The notes under the pieces were generated by a model. The model did no database searches and had not been told where the DNA came from. It was given only the letters and a program-made list of their open reading frames with translations. Position numbers and translations under genes: made by a program. A DNA stretch of 64,000 nucleotides, from the NCBI RefSeq assembly GCF_003602005.1, contig NZ_QZWD01000001.1, positions 112,641-176,640 on the forward strand, read 5' to 3'. Below are positions 36,895 to 46,983 of this stretch, in pieces (position 1 is the first letter of the stretch; every line of letters starts with the position of its first letter). The DNA is from Salinisphaera sp. Q1T1-3. Its GTDB lineage: Bacteria > Pseudomonadota > Gammaproteobacteria > Nevskiales > Salinisphaeraceae.

Positions 36895-37705
36895 ACAGTC
36901 GACGGTGCGCATCGATGGTTGCCCGGTGGGGCACGTGGCCAGCGATGATCGCGGGCTGGCCTACGGTGATGGCATATTTCGCACACTGTGCGTGATCGAT
37001 GGTCATGTCGTGGCGCTGGAATCGCACGCGCAGCGCCTGCGGCATGACTGTGATCGCCTGGCGTTATCTGCGCCGCCCCTGAATGCGATCGTGGCGGATA
37101 TCGACGCACTGTGCGGCGTGCGCGGACGATTTGTCGTCAAGATCATGATCACGCGCGGCAGCGGCGGCCGGGGCTATACGCCACCGTTGCAGCCGATGTG
37201 TCGCCGGATCGTCGCGCGACACGACCTGCCGGATGCCCCCCGAATTCCGCTGACGTTGGCGATCGCCGACGTACGCCTGGCCGAGCAACCCCAGTTGGCC
37301 GGGGTCAAGCATCTCAATCGGCTCGAGCAGGTACTGGCACGGCGCGAGTGCGTCGCACGTAACGCGGCGGATCTGGCGATGTGCGATGCTAGCGGTCAAC
37401 TGACGGCGACCACCATGCGCAATCTGGTGTTCAGTGATGCCGCCGGCCAGTGGCATACCCCGAGCCTGGCCCGCGCGGGTGTGATCGGCGCGACTCGACA
37501 ACGTTTGATGGCGAGCCGGGCGGCACGACATGACCCGGTCACCGAATGTCGCATGGCCCCGGACGAACTCAAGGCGTTCACCGGTGCGATCGCATGCAAC
37601 AGCGTCGGCGGCGCGATCGCTGTCGCGGCCATCGGCGACCACCATTTCGAGTACAGCGAAGCGATGGCCGCCCACGCTACCGAATTGCTCGAAGAAACCG
37701 CATAA
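36887..37705 (+). CDS. pabC: 4-amino-4-deoxychorismate lyase PabC
   Basis: A 272-residue PLP enzyme of the class IV aminotransferase fold that releases pyruvate and gives p-aminobenzoate. Features: SDDRGLAYGDGIFRTL near the start, the PLP lysine in GVKHLNRLEQVLAR and TATTMRNLVF. I chose the second ATG (MGEQSTV), 8 bp overlap with pabB; an ATG four codons upstream is equally open. Confidence 0.9.
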   Translation: MGEQSTVRIDGCPVGHVASDDRGLAYGDGIFRTLCVIDGHVVALESHAQRLRHDCDRLALSAPPLNAIVADIDALCGVRGRFVVKIMITRGSGGRGYTPPLQPMCRRIVARHDLPDAPRIPLTLAIADVRLAEQPQLAGVKHLNRLEQVLARRECVARNAADLAMCDASGQLTATTMRNLVFSDAAGQWHTPSLARAGVIGATRQRLMASRAARHDPVTECRMAPDELKAFTGAIACNSVGGAIAVAAIGDHHFEYSEAMAAHATELLEETA

Positions 37706-37720
37706 CCGGAGAGTCATCGC

Positions 37721-38725
37721 TTGTTCAAGCGCATTCTCGGCCTGACCGGCCTGATCATCATTTTCCTCGTGGCCTGCCTCGGTGCCGACGTCGCACGGTT
37801 TTTTACCACGCCTCTGGCCAACAGCCAGCCACAGCTCGTGGAAGTCACGCCCGGCACCACGTTCCGGGCACTCATGCATCAGCTGTCCGACGCCCGCGTC
37901 ATCCGCAAATCCCGCGACGAACGTTATCTGTCCTGGTATGCGCAGCTCACGGGCAAGGCGACGCAGGTCAAGAGTGGCGAGTATCTGATACCGGCACGCC
38001 AGCGTCCGGCGCAGTTGGTGTCGCTGCTGGTCTCCGGCAAGATTCGCCAGCATCGCCTGACGATCGTCGAGGGCTGGCGTTTCGCGCAGATCATGCAGAA
38101 GGTCGAAGGCGACGACGCCCTAAAGCACACGCTGTCGGGCAAGAGCGATGCACAGATCATGGCCGCACTCGGGCACCCGGGCGAAAAACCGGAAGGGCGT
38201 TTCATGCCCGATACCTATATGTTTCCCCGGGGGCTGAGCGATGTCGCCTTCCTCAAGCGTGCCTACAACGCCATGTCGGATTTTCTCGATCAGGCCTGGC
38301 AGGCGCGTGGCCAGAACACGGCCGTCGAGAGCCCGTATCAGGCCCTGATCCTGGCCTCGATCGTGGAGAAAGAGACCGCCGTGTCGGCCGAGCGCGGTCG
38401 CGTGGCCGGTGTCTACACCCGCCGACTGGAAAAGGGCATGCGGCTCCAGTCCGATCCGACGGTCATCTACGGCATTCCGAATTACGACGGCAATATCCAT
38501 AAATCCGATCTGGAGCGTGATACGCCTTACAACACTTATACACGCGCTGGCCTGCCGCCCACGCCGATCGCGTCGCCGTCGCGCGCCTCGATCCGGGCGG
38601 CTCTGCATCCCAAGCCTGGGACGGCGCTGTATTTCGTCTCCCGGGGGGATGGCACCCACGTGTTTTCCGATACGCTGAGCGAGCAGAATCAAGCCGTACG
38701 TCGATATCAACTGGGGGGGTCATGA
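37721..38725 (+). CDS. mltG: Endolytic murein transglycosylase MltG
   Basis: A 334-residue inner-membrane protein that cuts nascent peptidoglycan strands. One N-terminal helix (about residues 5-21) anchors it; a LysM-like region follows, then the YceG catalytic domain with LASIVEKETA (Glu216/Glu218, the latter matching the E. coli catalytic residue) and QSDPTVIYG. Start appears to be TTG (MFKRILG). Overlaps tmk as ATGA. Confidence 0.95.
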   Translation: MFKRILGLTGLIIIFLVACLGADVARFFTTPLANSQPQLVEVTPGTTFRALMHQLSDARVIRKSRDERYLSWYAQLTGKATQVKSGEYLIPARQRPAQLVSLLVSGKIRQHRLTIVEGWRFAQIMQKVEGDDALKHTLSGKSDAQIMAALGHPGEKPEGRFMPDTYMFPRGLSDVAFLKRAYNAMSDFLDQAWQARGQNTAVESPYQALILASIVEKETAVSAERGRVAGVYTRRLEKGMRLQSDPTVIYGIPNYDGNIHKSDLERDTPYNTYTRAGLPPTPIASPSRASIRAALHPKPGTALYFVSRGDGTHVFSDTLSEQNQAVRRYQLGGS

Positions 38726-39357
38726 CGGAACAAGCGCGTTCAAGCGGCCGCTTGATCACGCTGGAAGGCGGCGAAGGTGCGGGCAAGTCGACCCAGATCG
38801 CGCGCTTGGCCGCCCGTCTTGAAGCCGACGGGCATCGCGTGCGAACGACGCGGGAACCCGGGGGAACCCAGCTCGGTGAGGCCGTGCGCGCGGTGCTGAT
38901 GGCCGATCACGGCCTCCCGATGCCGGCCATGAGTGAATTGCTGCTGGTCTTTGCTGCGCGGGCCGCCCATCTGGCGGAAGTGATCGAGCCGGCTCTGGCA
39001 GCCGGCGAAATCGTGATCTGCGATCGATTCACGGATGCCAGTTTCGCGTACCAGGGGGCCGCTCGAGGGCTTGGCCATGGACCGGTCGAGACCCTAGAGG
39101 CCCTGGTACAGGGCGAGCGGCGCCCGGATGGTGTCGTGCTTCTCGATCTGCCGGTCACCGAGGGCATGGCGCGAGCCGAGGCACGTGGCAAGGGCAATCG
39201 TTTCGACGAAGAAGCTCGTGACTTCCACGAAGTCGTGCGGCAGTGCTACCTCGACCGGGCGGCGGCTGCCCCTGCGCGTTACGCCGTCATCGATGCCGCG
39301 GCCGAGGTCGATACCGTGGCGGAACGGATCGCGAGCGCGGTGCAGACATGGCTGTAG
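38722..39357 (+). CDS. tmk: Thymidylate kinase
   Basis: A 211-residue kinase that phosphorylates dTMP to dTDP. P-loop LEGGEGAGKST (about residues 14-24), the DRFTDASFAYQG substrate motif and the E. coli-type lid with RAEARGKGNRFDEE are present. Coupled to mltG upstream (ATGA) and overlapping holB by 10 bp. Confidence 0.96.
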   Translation: MTEQARSSGRLITLEGGEGAGKSTQIARLAARLEADGHRVRTTREPGGTQLGEAVRAVLMADHGLPMPAMSELLLVFAARAAHLAEVIEPALAAGEIVICDRFTDASFAYQGAARGLGHGPVETLEALVQGERRPDGVVLLDLPVTEGMARAEARGKGNRFDEEARDFHEVVRQCYLDRAAAAPARYAVIDAAAEVDTVAERIASAVQTWL

Positions 39358-40358
39358 ACACCGAGGCGCGCGCTGCGGCCGAGGTCGAGCTCGCACTGCC
39401 GTGGCATGAGGATCTCTGGGCGCATATGGCCGGTGCCTTGAACGGTGACCGCGTGGCCCACGGTCTGTTGTTCTGTGGGCCGGGCGGCGTCGGCAAACGA
39501 CGTTTCGCCGAGCGCACGGTCGCGGCACTGTTGTGCCGTGAACGGGACACGCAGGGCGAGGCCTGCGGCCAATGCAGCGGCTGTCGTCAGCGCCGGGCCG
39601 GCACCCATCCGGACATATCGCGCCTGGTACCGGACGAGCCGGGCAAGCGCATCAAAGTCGACCAGGTGCGACGGTTCGCGCACGCCTTGCATCTGACCTC
39701 GCAGTACGACTCCGGCCGCGTCGGCTGGATCGACCCCGCCGACGCGCTGACCGTCAGCGCCGCCAATAGCCTGCTGAAGACGCTGGAAGAACCGCCTGCG
39801 GGCTGTCATATCCTGCTGATCACCGACCGCCTGTCCTCGCTGCTGCCGACGATTCGTAGTCGATGTCAGCAATGGCGCATACCCGCTGCCAGCCTCGATG
39901 CGGCCCGCCGCTGGCTGGCTACGCGGGATATTCCAGTCGACCAGACACCGGATGATCGGTTGCGCGCGCCGCTGGCCGTCATCGGTGCGCACGAAACCGG
40001 ACTGGCAGAGCAGATCACCCAGTGGGACCAGGATCTGTCGCGGCTTCTGGCACGACGCGCCAACCCCGTGGCCGTGGCCGAGCGGGCAGCACAGGCCGAG
40101 CGACGGCCCTGGGTCGATTGGGTTTATCGCCGTTCGGCGGACCTGTTGATTGCCTGCGTGGCCGCAGAACAGGACAGCCCCCTGGACGAAACCGCCACCG
40201 CCGCGGCTCGGCGGCTCGGCCCGGTCGCCTTGCAGGCCTGGTCACGCAAAGTGGGTGCCGTGGCACAGAACGTCGAGGCGAACGCGGACTGGCGCCTGAT
40301 GCTAGAGTCCTTGTTCATCGATTTGAGTGAGCGCGTCACGGAGGCGGGCCGGACATGA
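39348..40358 (+). CDS. holB: DNA polymerase III delta-prime subunit HolB
   Basis: A 336-residue AAA+ clamp-loader subunit. It has the P-loop GPGGVGKRRFAER, a zinc-binding cluster with cysteines in ALLC...GEACGQCSGC, and the sensor/SRC region NSLLKTLEEPP...TIRSRCQQW. Starts inside the tmk 3' end and overlaps pilZ as ATGA. Confidence 0.94.
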   Translation: MAVDTEARAAAEVELALPWHEDLWAHMAGALNGDRVAHGLLFCGPGGVGKRRFAERTVAALLCRERDTQGEACGQCSGCRQRRAGTHPDISRLVPDEPGKRIKVDQVRRFAHALHLTSQYDSGRVGWIDPADALTVSAANSLLKTLEEPPAGCHILLITDRLSSLLPTIRSRCQQWRIPAASLDAARRWLATRDIPVDQTPDDRLRAPLAVIGAHETGLAEQITQWDQDLSRLLARRANPVAVAERAAQAERRPWVDWVYRRSADLLIACVAAEQDSPLDETATAAARRLGPVALQAWSRKVGAVAQNVEANADWRLMLESLFIDLSERVTEAGRT

Positions 40359-40699
40359 ACCAGCAATCGGAATCCGCCGTCAATGACGGCACCGCCGTGC
40401 AGATCGAGATCGAAGAAATCGCCAGCCTCGAAGCCGCGTTCATGCCGTTCATCCGCAACGGTGGCTTGTTCATCGACCAGTCGCAGCTCGGCGATGCGCA
40501 TTACGAATTCGGCGCGGCGCTGCCGCTGGTGCTGCATGTCCGTGCCACGGGCGAGCGCATCGCGATGACCACGCGTGTCGTCTGGCTGGCGCCGACGCGC
40601 GGACAGCGGCGTACCGGGATCGGTATTCAGTTCAGTGAGACTGAAGGGCCGGACATTCGTCGCCGCGTGATGAAGCCGGAGGCTGCCGCCAGGCGCTAG
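40355..40699 (+). CDS. pilZ: PilZ domain protein (type IV pilus PilZ-like)
   Basis: A 114-residue single-domain protein downstream of holB, the position of PilZ needed for type IV pilus biogenesis in Pseudomonas and Xanthomonas. The core NGGLFIDQSQ...LPLVLHVRATGERIAMTTRVVWLAP...RTGIGIQF is the PilZ fold. The arginines of the c-di-GMP-binding RxxxR motif are not seen, consistent with this non-binding branch. The TAG stop codon overlaps a family A repeat. Confidence 0.9.
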   Translation: MNQQSESAVNDGTAVQIEIEEIASLEAAFMPFIRNGGLFIDQSQLGDAHYEFGAALPLVLHVRATGERIAMTTRVVWLAPTRGQRRTGIGIQFSETEGPDIRRRVMKPEAAARR

Positions 40700-40825
40700 G
40701 GCCTGTTGAGGTTTCGTTCGAGGGCGGCGTTGGCGCCACAAATGGTGTCCGGCAAGGCGCGAGTCGCCGTATCGTGGCGTGCCACGACCAAGGCTCGCAA
40801 CGCCGCCGAGCGTGATTTGCGGCCG
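40698..40825 (+). repeat. Family A repeat, copy A3 (right end lost)
   Basis: AGGGCCTGTTGAGGTTTCGTTCGAG begins within the pilZ stop codon. The following blocks (GTGTCCGGCAAGGCGCGAG, CGTGGCGTGCCACGA, AAGGCTCGCAACGCCGC) match A2. Similarity stops shortly before the tetR stop codon. Confidence 0.83.
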
Positions 40826-40889
40826 CCAATGCCGTGCTCCGACGACACATCAAAAAGGCCACAAGGCGTGCTGCCCGCGGCGTCCGCCG

Positions 40890-41597
40890 TCAGCCAGCGC
40901 GGCCGCCGGCTCGTGAGCGCCCCGAGGCAAGTTCGGGCGTGGCGGGCTCGATATCGATCGAGCCCGCCAGCGCTTCATCGCTGGCAATAGCGCGCCAGAT
41001 CATCTCGAACAGGGTCGGTGCCTTTTCCGCCAGACCGTAACGCCGTCCGCGCACCAGCCACATGGCCACATTGCGGTTGGCCACACCCCATATGAAATCC
41101 GAGATCTCGACTTCGTCGATCCGGTCGGTGAGCACCCCGGCGGCACGACCTTCATGAATCACCCCGAGAAAGACGGACATCAGTTCGGGCTGGCGAAAGG
41201 TATCGTCCTCGCGCCACGTATTCAGATACACCGAACTCAGAATGATCTGGGCCACTTCCGGGTTACGCTCGAAATACTCGAGCAACACCCAGAACACCTT
41301 GCGCAGCCGATCCCGAAAATTCTCGATGCCCTGGAGATGGTCGAGCATGCGCTGGGCCAGTGTCGCCAGCCAGGTATCCAGGCTGGCAAAGAGCACGTTC
41401 TCCTTGCTGCCGTAGTACTTGTACAGCGTCTGAAGGCTGATGCGTGCGTGCCGGGCAATATCGATCAGCTTGACGCGATGAAACTCGCTTTCGGCGAACA
41501 GTTTGCGCGCGGCATTCTCGATACGCGTGCGCGTGGCCGGGTCGATCGATGCCAGCGCCTGTTCTCGTTCGCGGTTTGTTTTTGCGTGATGTTGCAT
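40890..41597 (-). CDS. TetR family transcriptional regulator
   Basis: A 235-residue one-component regulator. N-terminal helix-turn-helix: AARKLFAESEFHRVKLIDIARHARISLQTLYKYYGSKENVL (about residues 29-70 by motif), followed by a helical ligand domain. I chose the ATG (MQHHAK) over a GTG one codon upstream. Divergent from the fadE-like gene, with an AT-rich intergenic region holding an inverted repeat, so it probably controls fadE and itself in response to an acyl-CoA or related lipid; ligand is inferred. Confidence 0.87.
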   Translation of the reverse strand: MQHHAKTNREREQALASIDPATRTRIENAARKLFAESEFHRVKLIDIARHARISLQTLYKYYGSKENVLFASLDTWLATLAQRMLDHLQGIENFRDRLRKVFWVLLEYFERNPEVAQIILSSVYLNTWREDDTFRQPELMSVFLGVIHEGRAAGVLTDRIDEVEISDFIWGVANRNVAMWLVRGRRYGLAEKAPTLFEMIWRAIASDEALAGSIDIEPATPELASGRSRAGGRAG

Positions 41598-41633
41598 CAC
41601 CGATGAAGCCCGTCGCTTTCAGGGCGCGCGAAT

Positions 41634-41651
41634 CTATCAATTTATTGATAG
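41634..41651. promoter_or_regulatory. Putative TetR-family operator between tetR and fadE
   Basis: CTATCAA-TTTA-TTGATAG is a perfect 7-bp-arm palindrome, 37 bp upstream of the regulator's ATG, within an AT-rich stretch that contrasts with the GC-rich surroundings. Size and symmetry suit a TetR-type dimer. Confidence 0.5.
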
Positions 41652-41843
41652 GAATTAAATAATTTTTAATCTTTTCGATAATTGCACGCAATCGTTTGGT
41701 CGGCGATGCCACTCTGCAAAAGGGTAATTTCAATTATTCTTGGCGTGTGCACTCTCGACCGCTAAGCTCTGACCATACGCGACAGCATGGTGGTGTGCCG
41801 GTTGTCGGTCGCTTGTCGAGGGCATTCGCCCGTGGAGGTCTGC

Positions 41844-44141
41844 ATGTTTGCGAGCACGCTGCGTTACATCAAGAAAGCCCAACTCCTGCCGCGCATCTCG
41901 GATACGGAACGCCAGGCGCTGGAGGCCGGTTCGGTCTGGATCGACGGCGAATTCTTTTCAGGTAATCCTGATTTCCGATCGATGATGGCGCAGGCGTATC
42001 CAGCGCTACCCGAAAACGAGCAGGCTTTTCTGGACGGGCCGGTCGAAGAATTGCTTCATCGCGTGGATCGCTGGCAACTGCACAACACTCGACGCATTCC
42101 GGACGATATCTGGCAATTCCTGCGCGAAAACGGCTTCTTCGGCCTGATCATTCCAAAGGAATACGGGGGTTCGGGGTTTTCGACGCTGGGCCGCAGCTCG
42201 GTCATGATGAAGACATCCCAGCTGGGCCCGATCGGCACGCTCATCGTGATCCCGAACACCCTGGGGGCAGCTGAACTATTGATCGGCTACGGCACGGGCG
42301 CACAGAAATCGCAATACCTGCCGCGCCTGGCCAGCGGCGAGCTCGTGCCCTGTTTCGGCCTGACCGAGCCGACAGCCGGCTCCGATGCCGCCTCGATCAA
42401 GGCCGAAGGCCGTGTCTTTCGCGATACGGATGGTGAACTCAAGATTCGGCTGAACTTCTCCAAGCGCTACATCACGCTCGCACCGGTGGCCAATCTGGTC
42501 AGTCTGGCCTGCCAGCTCCACGATCCGGACAACCTGCTCGGCAAGGGCGAGCTGCCCGGCATCACGGTGGTCCTGCTCGAAAAAGGCACGCCCGGGCTGT
42601 CGCTGGGCGATCATCATCTGCCGATTTCCGCGTTCGACAACGGGCCGATCCACGGTCGTGATGTCGTGGCCTCCGTGGACCAGATCATCGGCGGCCCCGA
42701 AATGGCGGGTCAGGGCTGGCGGATGCTCATGGAGCAGCTGGGCGGCGGGCGTGCGGTGTCATTGCCGGCCGGCGGCGTGGCCTCGGCCAAGGCCTCGGCG
42801 GCGGCCATGGGCCCGTACAGCATGGTGCGCGAACAGTTCGGTATCCCCGTGGGATTGATGGAGGGCGTGGCCGCCCGCATCGCACGCACCGCGGCACTGG
42901 CCTATGTGCTCGAGTCGTCGCGCATCTATGTCTGCGCCGGTGTCGATGCCGGTCATCATCCGCCGGTGATCTCGGCTATCCTGAAACAGCAGACCACCGA
43001 GCTCGGCCAGCAGTGTCTCATCGATGGCATGGATGTGATGGCGGGCGCCGGTGTGATGCAGGGGCCGAACAACATCCTGGGCAGCGGTTATATCGGTGCG
43101 CCGGTGTCGGTCACGGTCGAAGGGGCGAATATTCTGACACGAACGCTGATGATCTTCGGCCAGGGGGCAGTGCGTTGCCATCCCTACGCGCTGCCGACGC
43201 TCGAGGCCGTGCAGGCCGACGACGTGGCGGCCTTCCGCAAGGCGATTGTCGGCTGGCTCGGCCATTCCATGGCCAATTTCGGTCGCGGCGTGGTGCGCGG
43301 CATCACCCGCGGGGCCACGGTCTCGAGCCCGGTCGGTGGCGAAACCGCAGTCTATTTCAAGAAGCTGGGCTGGGCTGCGTCGCGTTTCGCGTTTCTCACC
43401 GACCTGGCCATGTTCTGTGTCGGCGGCAAGCTCAAGCAACGCGGCAAACTCTCGGGCCGGTTCGCCGATGCGCTGTCATGGATGGTCTTCGCCACGACCA
43501 CGCTGCGTCGATTCCATGCCGAAGGCGCGCGAAAAGAGGATCTGCCGCTCGTACACTGGGCACTCAAGCACAGCCTTTTCGAGATCCAGCAGGCCTTCGA
43601 TGGCATCTACGCCAATTTCGGCGGTCCGGTGGTGGGCTGGCTGCTGCGCTATCCGGGCCGTTTCTGGCTGCGGATCAACCCGCTGTCGAGTGGCCCGACC
43701 GACGCCGAGGACCGAGCGGCGGCCGCAACGGTCCAGGCCCCGGGCGAACAGTATCAGCGGGTGGCGCTCGGCGGTCTCGGTGCACCGCGCGACAGCGAAC
43801 CCGGCATGGGCCGTTTGCTGCATGCCTGGCGGCTCGTCGCTGCCGCCCAGGCACCGACGGCGAAAATCAAGAAGGCGCTTCGCAAGGGGGATCTGGTGGC
43901 CCCGGACGTGATCGCGGCGATCCCGGCGGCGGTCGAGGCGAATATCGTCACCGACGATGAGGGCGCTCGGGTGCGTGAAGCCGAAACGGCCCGCCTGTCG
44001 GCCGTTCAGGTCGATGTCTTCGACAAGGACGACTACTATCGCGATACGCTCGCCGCGATCCAGGCGAAGACCGATACGGCGCCCGCCGCAGTCGACGATG
44101 CCGATGGCGCACCGGCCCTCGCGCGCGCGGCCAACGACTGA
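41844..44141 (+). CDS. fadE: FadE-type acyl-CoA dehydrogenase
   Basis: A 765-residue, long-form acyl-CoA dehydrogenase that catalyses the first step of fatty acid beta-oxidation with FAD. The N-terminal and middle domains show GFFGLIIPKEYGGSGFS, CFGLTEPTAGSDAAS and the C-terminal helical domain has KQQTTELGQQCLIDGMDVMAG and VTVEGANILTRTLMIFGQGA, typical of the FadE group. GTGGAGG precedes the ATG. Divergent from a TetR regulator. Confidence 0.93.
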   Translation: MFASTLRYIKKAQLLPRISDTERQALEAGSVWIDGEFFSGNPDFRSMMAQAYPALPENEQAFLDGPVEELLHRVDRWQLHNTRRIPDDIWQFLRENGFFGLIIPKEYGGSGFSTLGRSSVMMKTSQLGPIGTLIVIPNTLGAAELLIGYGTGAQKSQYLPRLASGELVPCFGLTEPTAGSDAASIKAEGRVFRDTDGELKIRLNFSKRYITLAPVANLVSLACQLHDPDNLLGKGELPGITVVLLEKGTPGLSLGDHHLPISAFDNGPIHGRDVVASVDQIIGGPEMAGQGWRMLMEQLGGGRAVSLPAGGVASAKASAAAMGPYSMVREQFGIPVGLMEGVAARIARTAALAYVLESSRIYVCAGVDAGHHPPVISAILKQQTTELGQQCLIDGMDVMAGAGVMQGPNNILGSGYIGAPVSVTVEGANILTRTLMIFGQGAVRCHPYALPTLEAVQADDVAAFRKAIVGWLGHSMANFGRGVVRGITRGATVSSPVGGETAVYFKKLGWAASRFAFLTDLAMFCVGGKLKQRGKLSGRFADALSWMVFATTTLRRFHAEGARKEDLPLVHWALKHSLFEIQQAFDGIYANFGGPVVGWLLRYPGRFWLRINPLSSGPTDAEDRAAAATVQAPGEQYQRVALGGLGAPRDSEPGMGRLLHAWRLVAAAQAPTAKIKKALRKGDLVAPDVIAAIPAAVEANIVTDDEGARVREAETARLSAVQVDVFDKDDYYRDTLAAIQAKTDTAPAAVDDADGAPALARAAND

Positions 44142-44229
44142 AGCCGTGGCGGTGTCTGCGCTGGCTGGCACGAGCCGAGCGCAGACGCCGATCGTTCGAT
44201 GGCGCGTTGCCCGTGGCAGAATGCGCGCC

Positions 44230-44937
44230 ATGAACGAGACAACGACCGGGCCGCGGGTCAACAGCAGCGGCTATACGCTTGGCGAGGAGATCGCCAATAC
44301 GATCACTGCCGGTATCGGTGCTGCGCTGTCGATCGCCGGGCTGGTCGTGATGGTGGTCTTCGCCACGCTGGCCGGTACGGCCTGGCACATCGTCGGCGTA
44401 TCGATTTTCGGGGCGAGCCTGATCTTTTCGCACATGGCCTCGACGCTGTATCACGCGATTCATCCACCGCGTGCCAAGCGTGTTCTCCAGATCATCGACC
44501 ATCTGGCGATCTATTTCCTGATCGCCGGGACGTACACGCCGTTCACGCTGGTCAATCTGCGCGGACCGTGGGGCTGGAGTCTGCTGGTGCTGATCTGGGC
44601 ACTCGGATTGTTCGGCGTGATCATCAAGACGACGCGCCTGACGCGGGTTCCGTATCTGTCCACCGCTTTCTACGTGGCGATGGGCTGGACCGTGGTGCTT
44701 GTCATCAAACCATTGCTGGAGACCGTGGCCCCGGGCGGCGTGACGCTGCTCGTGGCCGGCGGTCTGTCCTATACGGCGGGTGTGATCTTCTATGCCTGGG
44801 AGCGCATGCCTTACAACCACGCCATCTGGCATCTGTTCGTCATCGGCGGCAGTGCCTGTCATCTGCTGGCCGTGTTGTTCTACGTGATTCCGTTGACGAG
44901 TGCGGCGGCGGCACTCGGCGCGTCGCCGGCCGCATGA
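44230..44937 (+). CDS. Hemolysin III / PAQR family membrane protein
   Basis: A 235-residue membrane protein with seven hydrophobic helices of the HlyIII/YqfA-PAQR family. Motifs: [18 protein letters not shown] near the start, [12 protein letters not shown] with the conserved Ser/His, [18 protein letters not shown] and the late [16 protein letters not shown]. Role unknown; possibly membrane lipid homeostasis. Its stop overlaps recQ as ATGA. Confidence 0.9.
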   Translation: MNETTTGPRVNSSGYTLGEEIANTITAGIGAALSIAGLVVMVVFATLAGTAWHIVGVSIFGASLIFSHMASTLYHAIHPPRAKRVLQIIDHLAIYFLIAGTYTPFTLVNLRGPWGWSLLVLIWALGLFGVIIKTTRLTRVPYLSTAFYVAMGWTVVLVIKPLLETVAPGGVTLLVAGGLSYTAGVIFYAWERMPYNHAIWHLFVIGGSACHLLAVLFYVIPLTSAAAALGASPAA

Positions 44938-46742
44938 CCGATACAGGCCAGGCAAGCCGGACGCTTCGCGAGGTCTTCGGCTACGACGCATTCCGGGGCC
45001 AGCAGGCCGAGATCGTCTCGCACGTCATCGACGGCGGCGATGCGCTCGTGCTCATGCCGACCGGGGGCGGCAAGTCGCTGTGTTATCAGATTCCGGCGCT
45101 GGTGCGTCGTGGTGTGGCCATCGTGGTTTCGCCGCTGATCGCCCTGATGGCCGATCAGGTCGCTGCTCTCCGCCAGCTTGGCGTCAACGCTGCCTATCTG
45201 AATTCCACGCTCGAACGAGACGAACAACGCGACATCGAGCAGGCACTGGAAGCGGGCACGCTCGATCTGGTCTATGTTGCGCCCGAGCGCCTGGTGCAGC
45301 CGCGGATGATGGCGCTGCTCGAACGTGCTCGCATCAGCCTGTTCGCGATCGACGAGGCCCACTGTGTATCGCAGTGGGGACACGATTTTCGTCCCGAATA
45401 CCGGGAGCTTTCACGCCTGGCCGGCGCCTTTCCCGACGTGCCGCGAATCGCGCTCACAGCGACCGCGGATCTGCGCACCCGGGAAGAGATCATCGAGCGT
45501 CTGGCGCTGGAAGAGGCCGCGCACTACGTACACAGCTTCGACCGGCCGAACATCCAGTATCGCGTCGCCGAACGTGGCAGCGCGAAACAGCAGCTCATCG
45601 ATTTCATCGAAGGCGAACACGATGCCGACGCGGGCATCGTGTATTGCCTGTCGCGCAAGAAGGTCGAGGAAACCGCGGAATGGCTGTCGGCCCGCGGGCG
45701 CGAGGCGCTGGCCTACCACGCCGGCCTGTCGCCGGCGCTGCGGGCACACAACCAGGCGCGATTCCTGCGCGAGGAGGGCGTGATCGTCGTGGCGACGGTG
45801 GCATTCGGCATGGGGATCGACAAACCGGATGTCCGTTTCGTCGCCCATCTGGATTTGCCGTCCAGCATGGAAGCCTATTATCAGGAGACCGGGCGAGCCG
45901 GCCGCGACGGTGAGCCGGCCACCGCCTGGATGCTTTACGGGCTGGGCGATGCAGTCCAGAGACGACGCATGATCGAGCAGGGCAACGCGCCCGATATCCG
46001 CAAGCGGGTCGAGCACGGCAAGCTCGATGCAATGCTCGGCTATTGCGAGCTTGCCACCTGCCGGCGCGTCAATCTTCTCGAGTACTTCGGCGAGACCGAG
46101 TCGCCGCCTTGCGGCAACTGCGATACGTGCCTCAATCCACCCGAAACCTACGACGCCACGCAATACGCCCGTATGGCCCTTTCAGCGGTCTATCGAACAG
46201 GGCAGCGTTTCGGTACCGCCCATGTGATCGATCATCTACGCGGGGTCGATAGCGACCGGGCACGACAGCTCGGCCACGATCGCCTCTCGACGGCCGGGGT
46301 CGGCGCGGATCTGTCCGCCAAGCAGTGGCGCTCGGTCATCCGCCAGCTGGTCGCCCTCGGCTATCTGCGCGTCGAGCAGGCCTATGGCGGTCTCCAGCTC
46401 TCGCCGGATTGTCGCGGCCTGCTGCGCGGTGAGCAGACACTGGAACTGCGCATCGACCGCAGCGGCCGGCGCAAGAACGCCAGCCGCCTGAAAAAGGATC
46501 TGCCGCCGATCGAGCTGGAAGACGAAGCGCTCTGGGATGCGCTTCGCGCGCTGCGTACGGAACTGGCCCGCGAGAACGACGTGCCGCCATACGTGATCTT
46601 CCACGATGCGACACTGCGTCACATGTTGGCGAACAAGCCGACCGATCTGGCCGCACTCGACGGCATTCCAGGGGTCGGGGCGAAGAAAAAAGATGCCTAC
46701 GGGCGGGCATTCGTCGAGACAATCGAGCGATTTTGCTCTTAG
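44934..46742 (+). CDS. recQ: ATP-dependent DNA helicase RecQ
   Basis: A 602-residue 3'-5' helicase for recombination and repair. Walker [17 protein letters not shown] box, TATAD, and [12 protein letters not shown]; the RQC zinc ligands are in YCELATCRR and CGNCDTC; the winged helix and a C-terminal HRDC domain (about 525-602) follow. Full-length RecQ. The TAG stop codon overlaps a family A repeat. Confidence 0.96.
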   Translation: MTDTGQASRTLREVFGYDAFRGQQAEIVSHVIDGGDALVLMPTGGGKSLCYQIPALVRRGVAIVVSPLIALMADQVAALRQLGVNAAYLNSTLERDEQRDIEQALEAGTLDLVYVAPERLVQPRMMALLERARISLFAIDEAHCVSQWGHDFRPEYRELSRLAGAFPDVPRIALTATADLRTREEIIERLALEEAAHYVHSFDRPNIQYRVAERGSAKQQLIDFIEGEHDADAGIVYCLSRKKVEETAEWLSARGREALAYHAGLSPALRAHNQARFLREEGVIVVATVAFGMGIDKPDVRFVAHLDLPSSMEAYYQETGRAGRDGEPATAWMLYGLGDAVQRRRMIEQGNAPDIRKRVEHGKLDAMLGYCELATCRRVNLLEYFGETESPPCGNCDTCLNPPETYDATQYARMALSAVYRTGQRFGTAHVIDHLRGVDSDRARQLGHDRLSTAGVGADLSAKQWRSVIRQLVALGYLRVEQAYGGLQLSPDCRGLLRGEQTLELRIDRSGRRKNASRLKKDLPPIELEDEALWDALRALRTELARENDVPPYVIFHDATLRHMLANKPTDLAALDGIPGVGAKKKDAYGRAFVETIERFCS

Positions 46743-46983
46743 GGCCTGTTGAGGTGTCGTGCGAGTCCGCGCCAAGTGCGCCTTGAAATTGACGATGGGC
46801 GGCAAGACGAGGCGTCGCACGCATAGCGTGCCATTCTGCGCCAGCCTGTTAGAACGCTGTATTGCCGTCGTGTTTTTGATTTTGGGGCACTGGTCCCTTC
46901 GGGTTGGGCCGCAAATCACGTCCGGCGGCGTTGCGAGCCTTGATTGTGGCGCGGGCCGCGCCTTGCTTGACGCGCACCGCAGG
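46741..46983 (-). repeat. Family A repeat, copy A4 (far end lost)
   Basis: AGGGCCTGTTGAGGTGTCGTGCGAGTCCGCGCC starts within the recQ stop codon, in the orientation of A1. Internal blocks GGCAAGACGAGGCGTCGC, GAACGCTGTATTGCCGTCG, CTTCGGGTTGGGCCGCAAAT and GGCGTTGCGAGCCTTGAT match A2/A5. The far terminus is lost. Confidence 0.83.
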
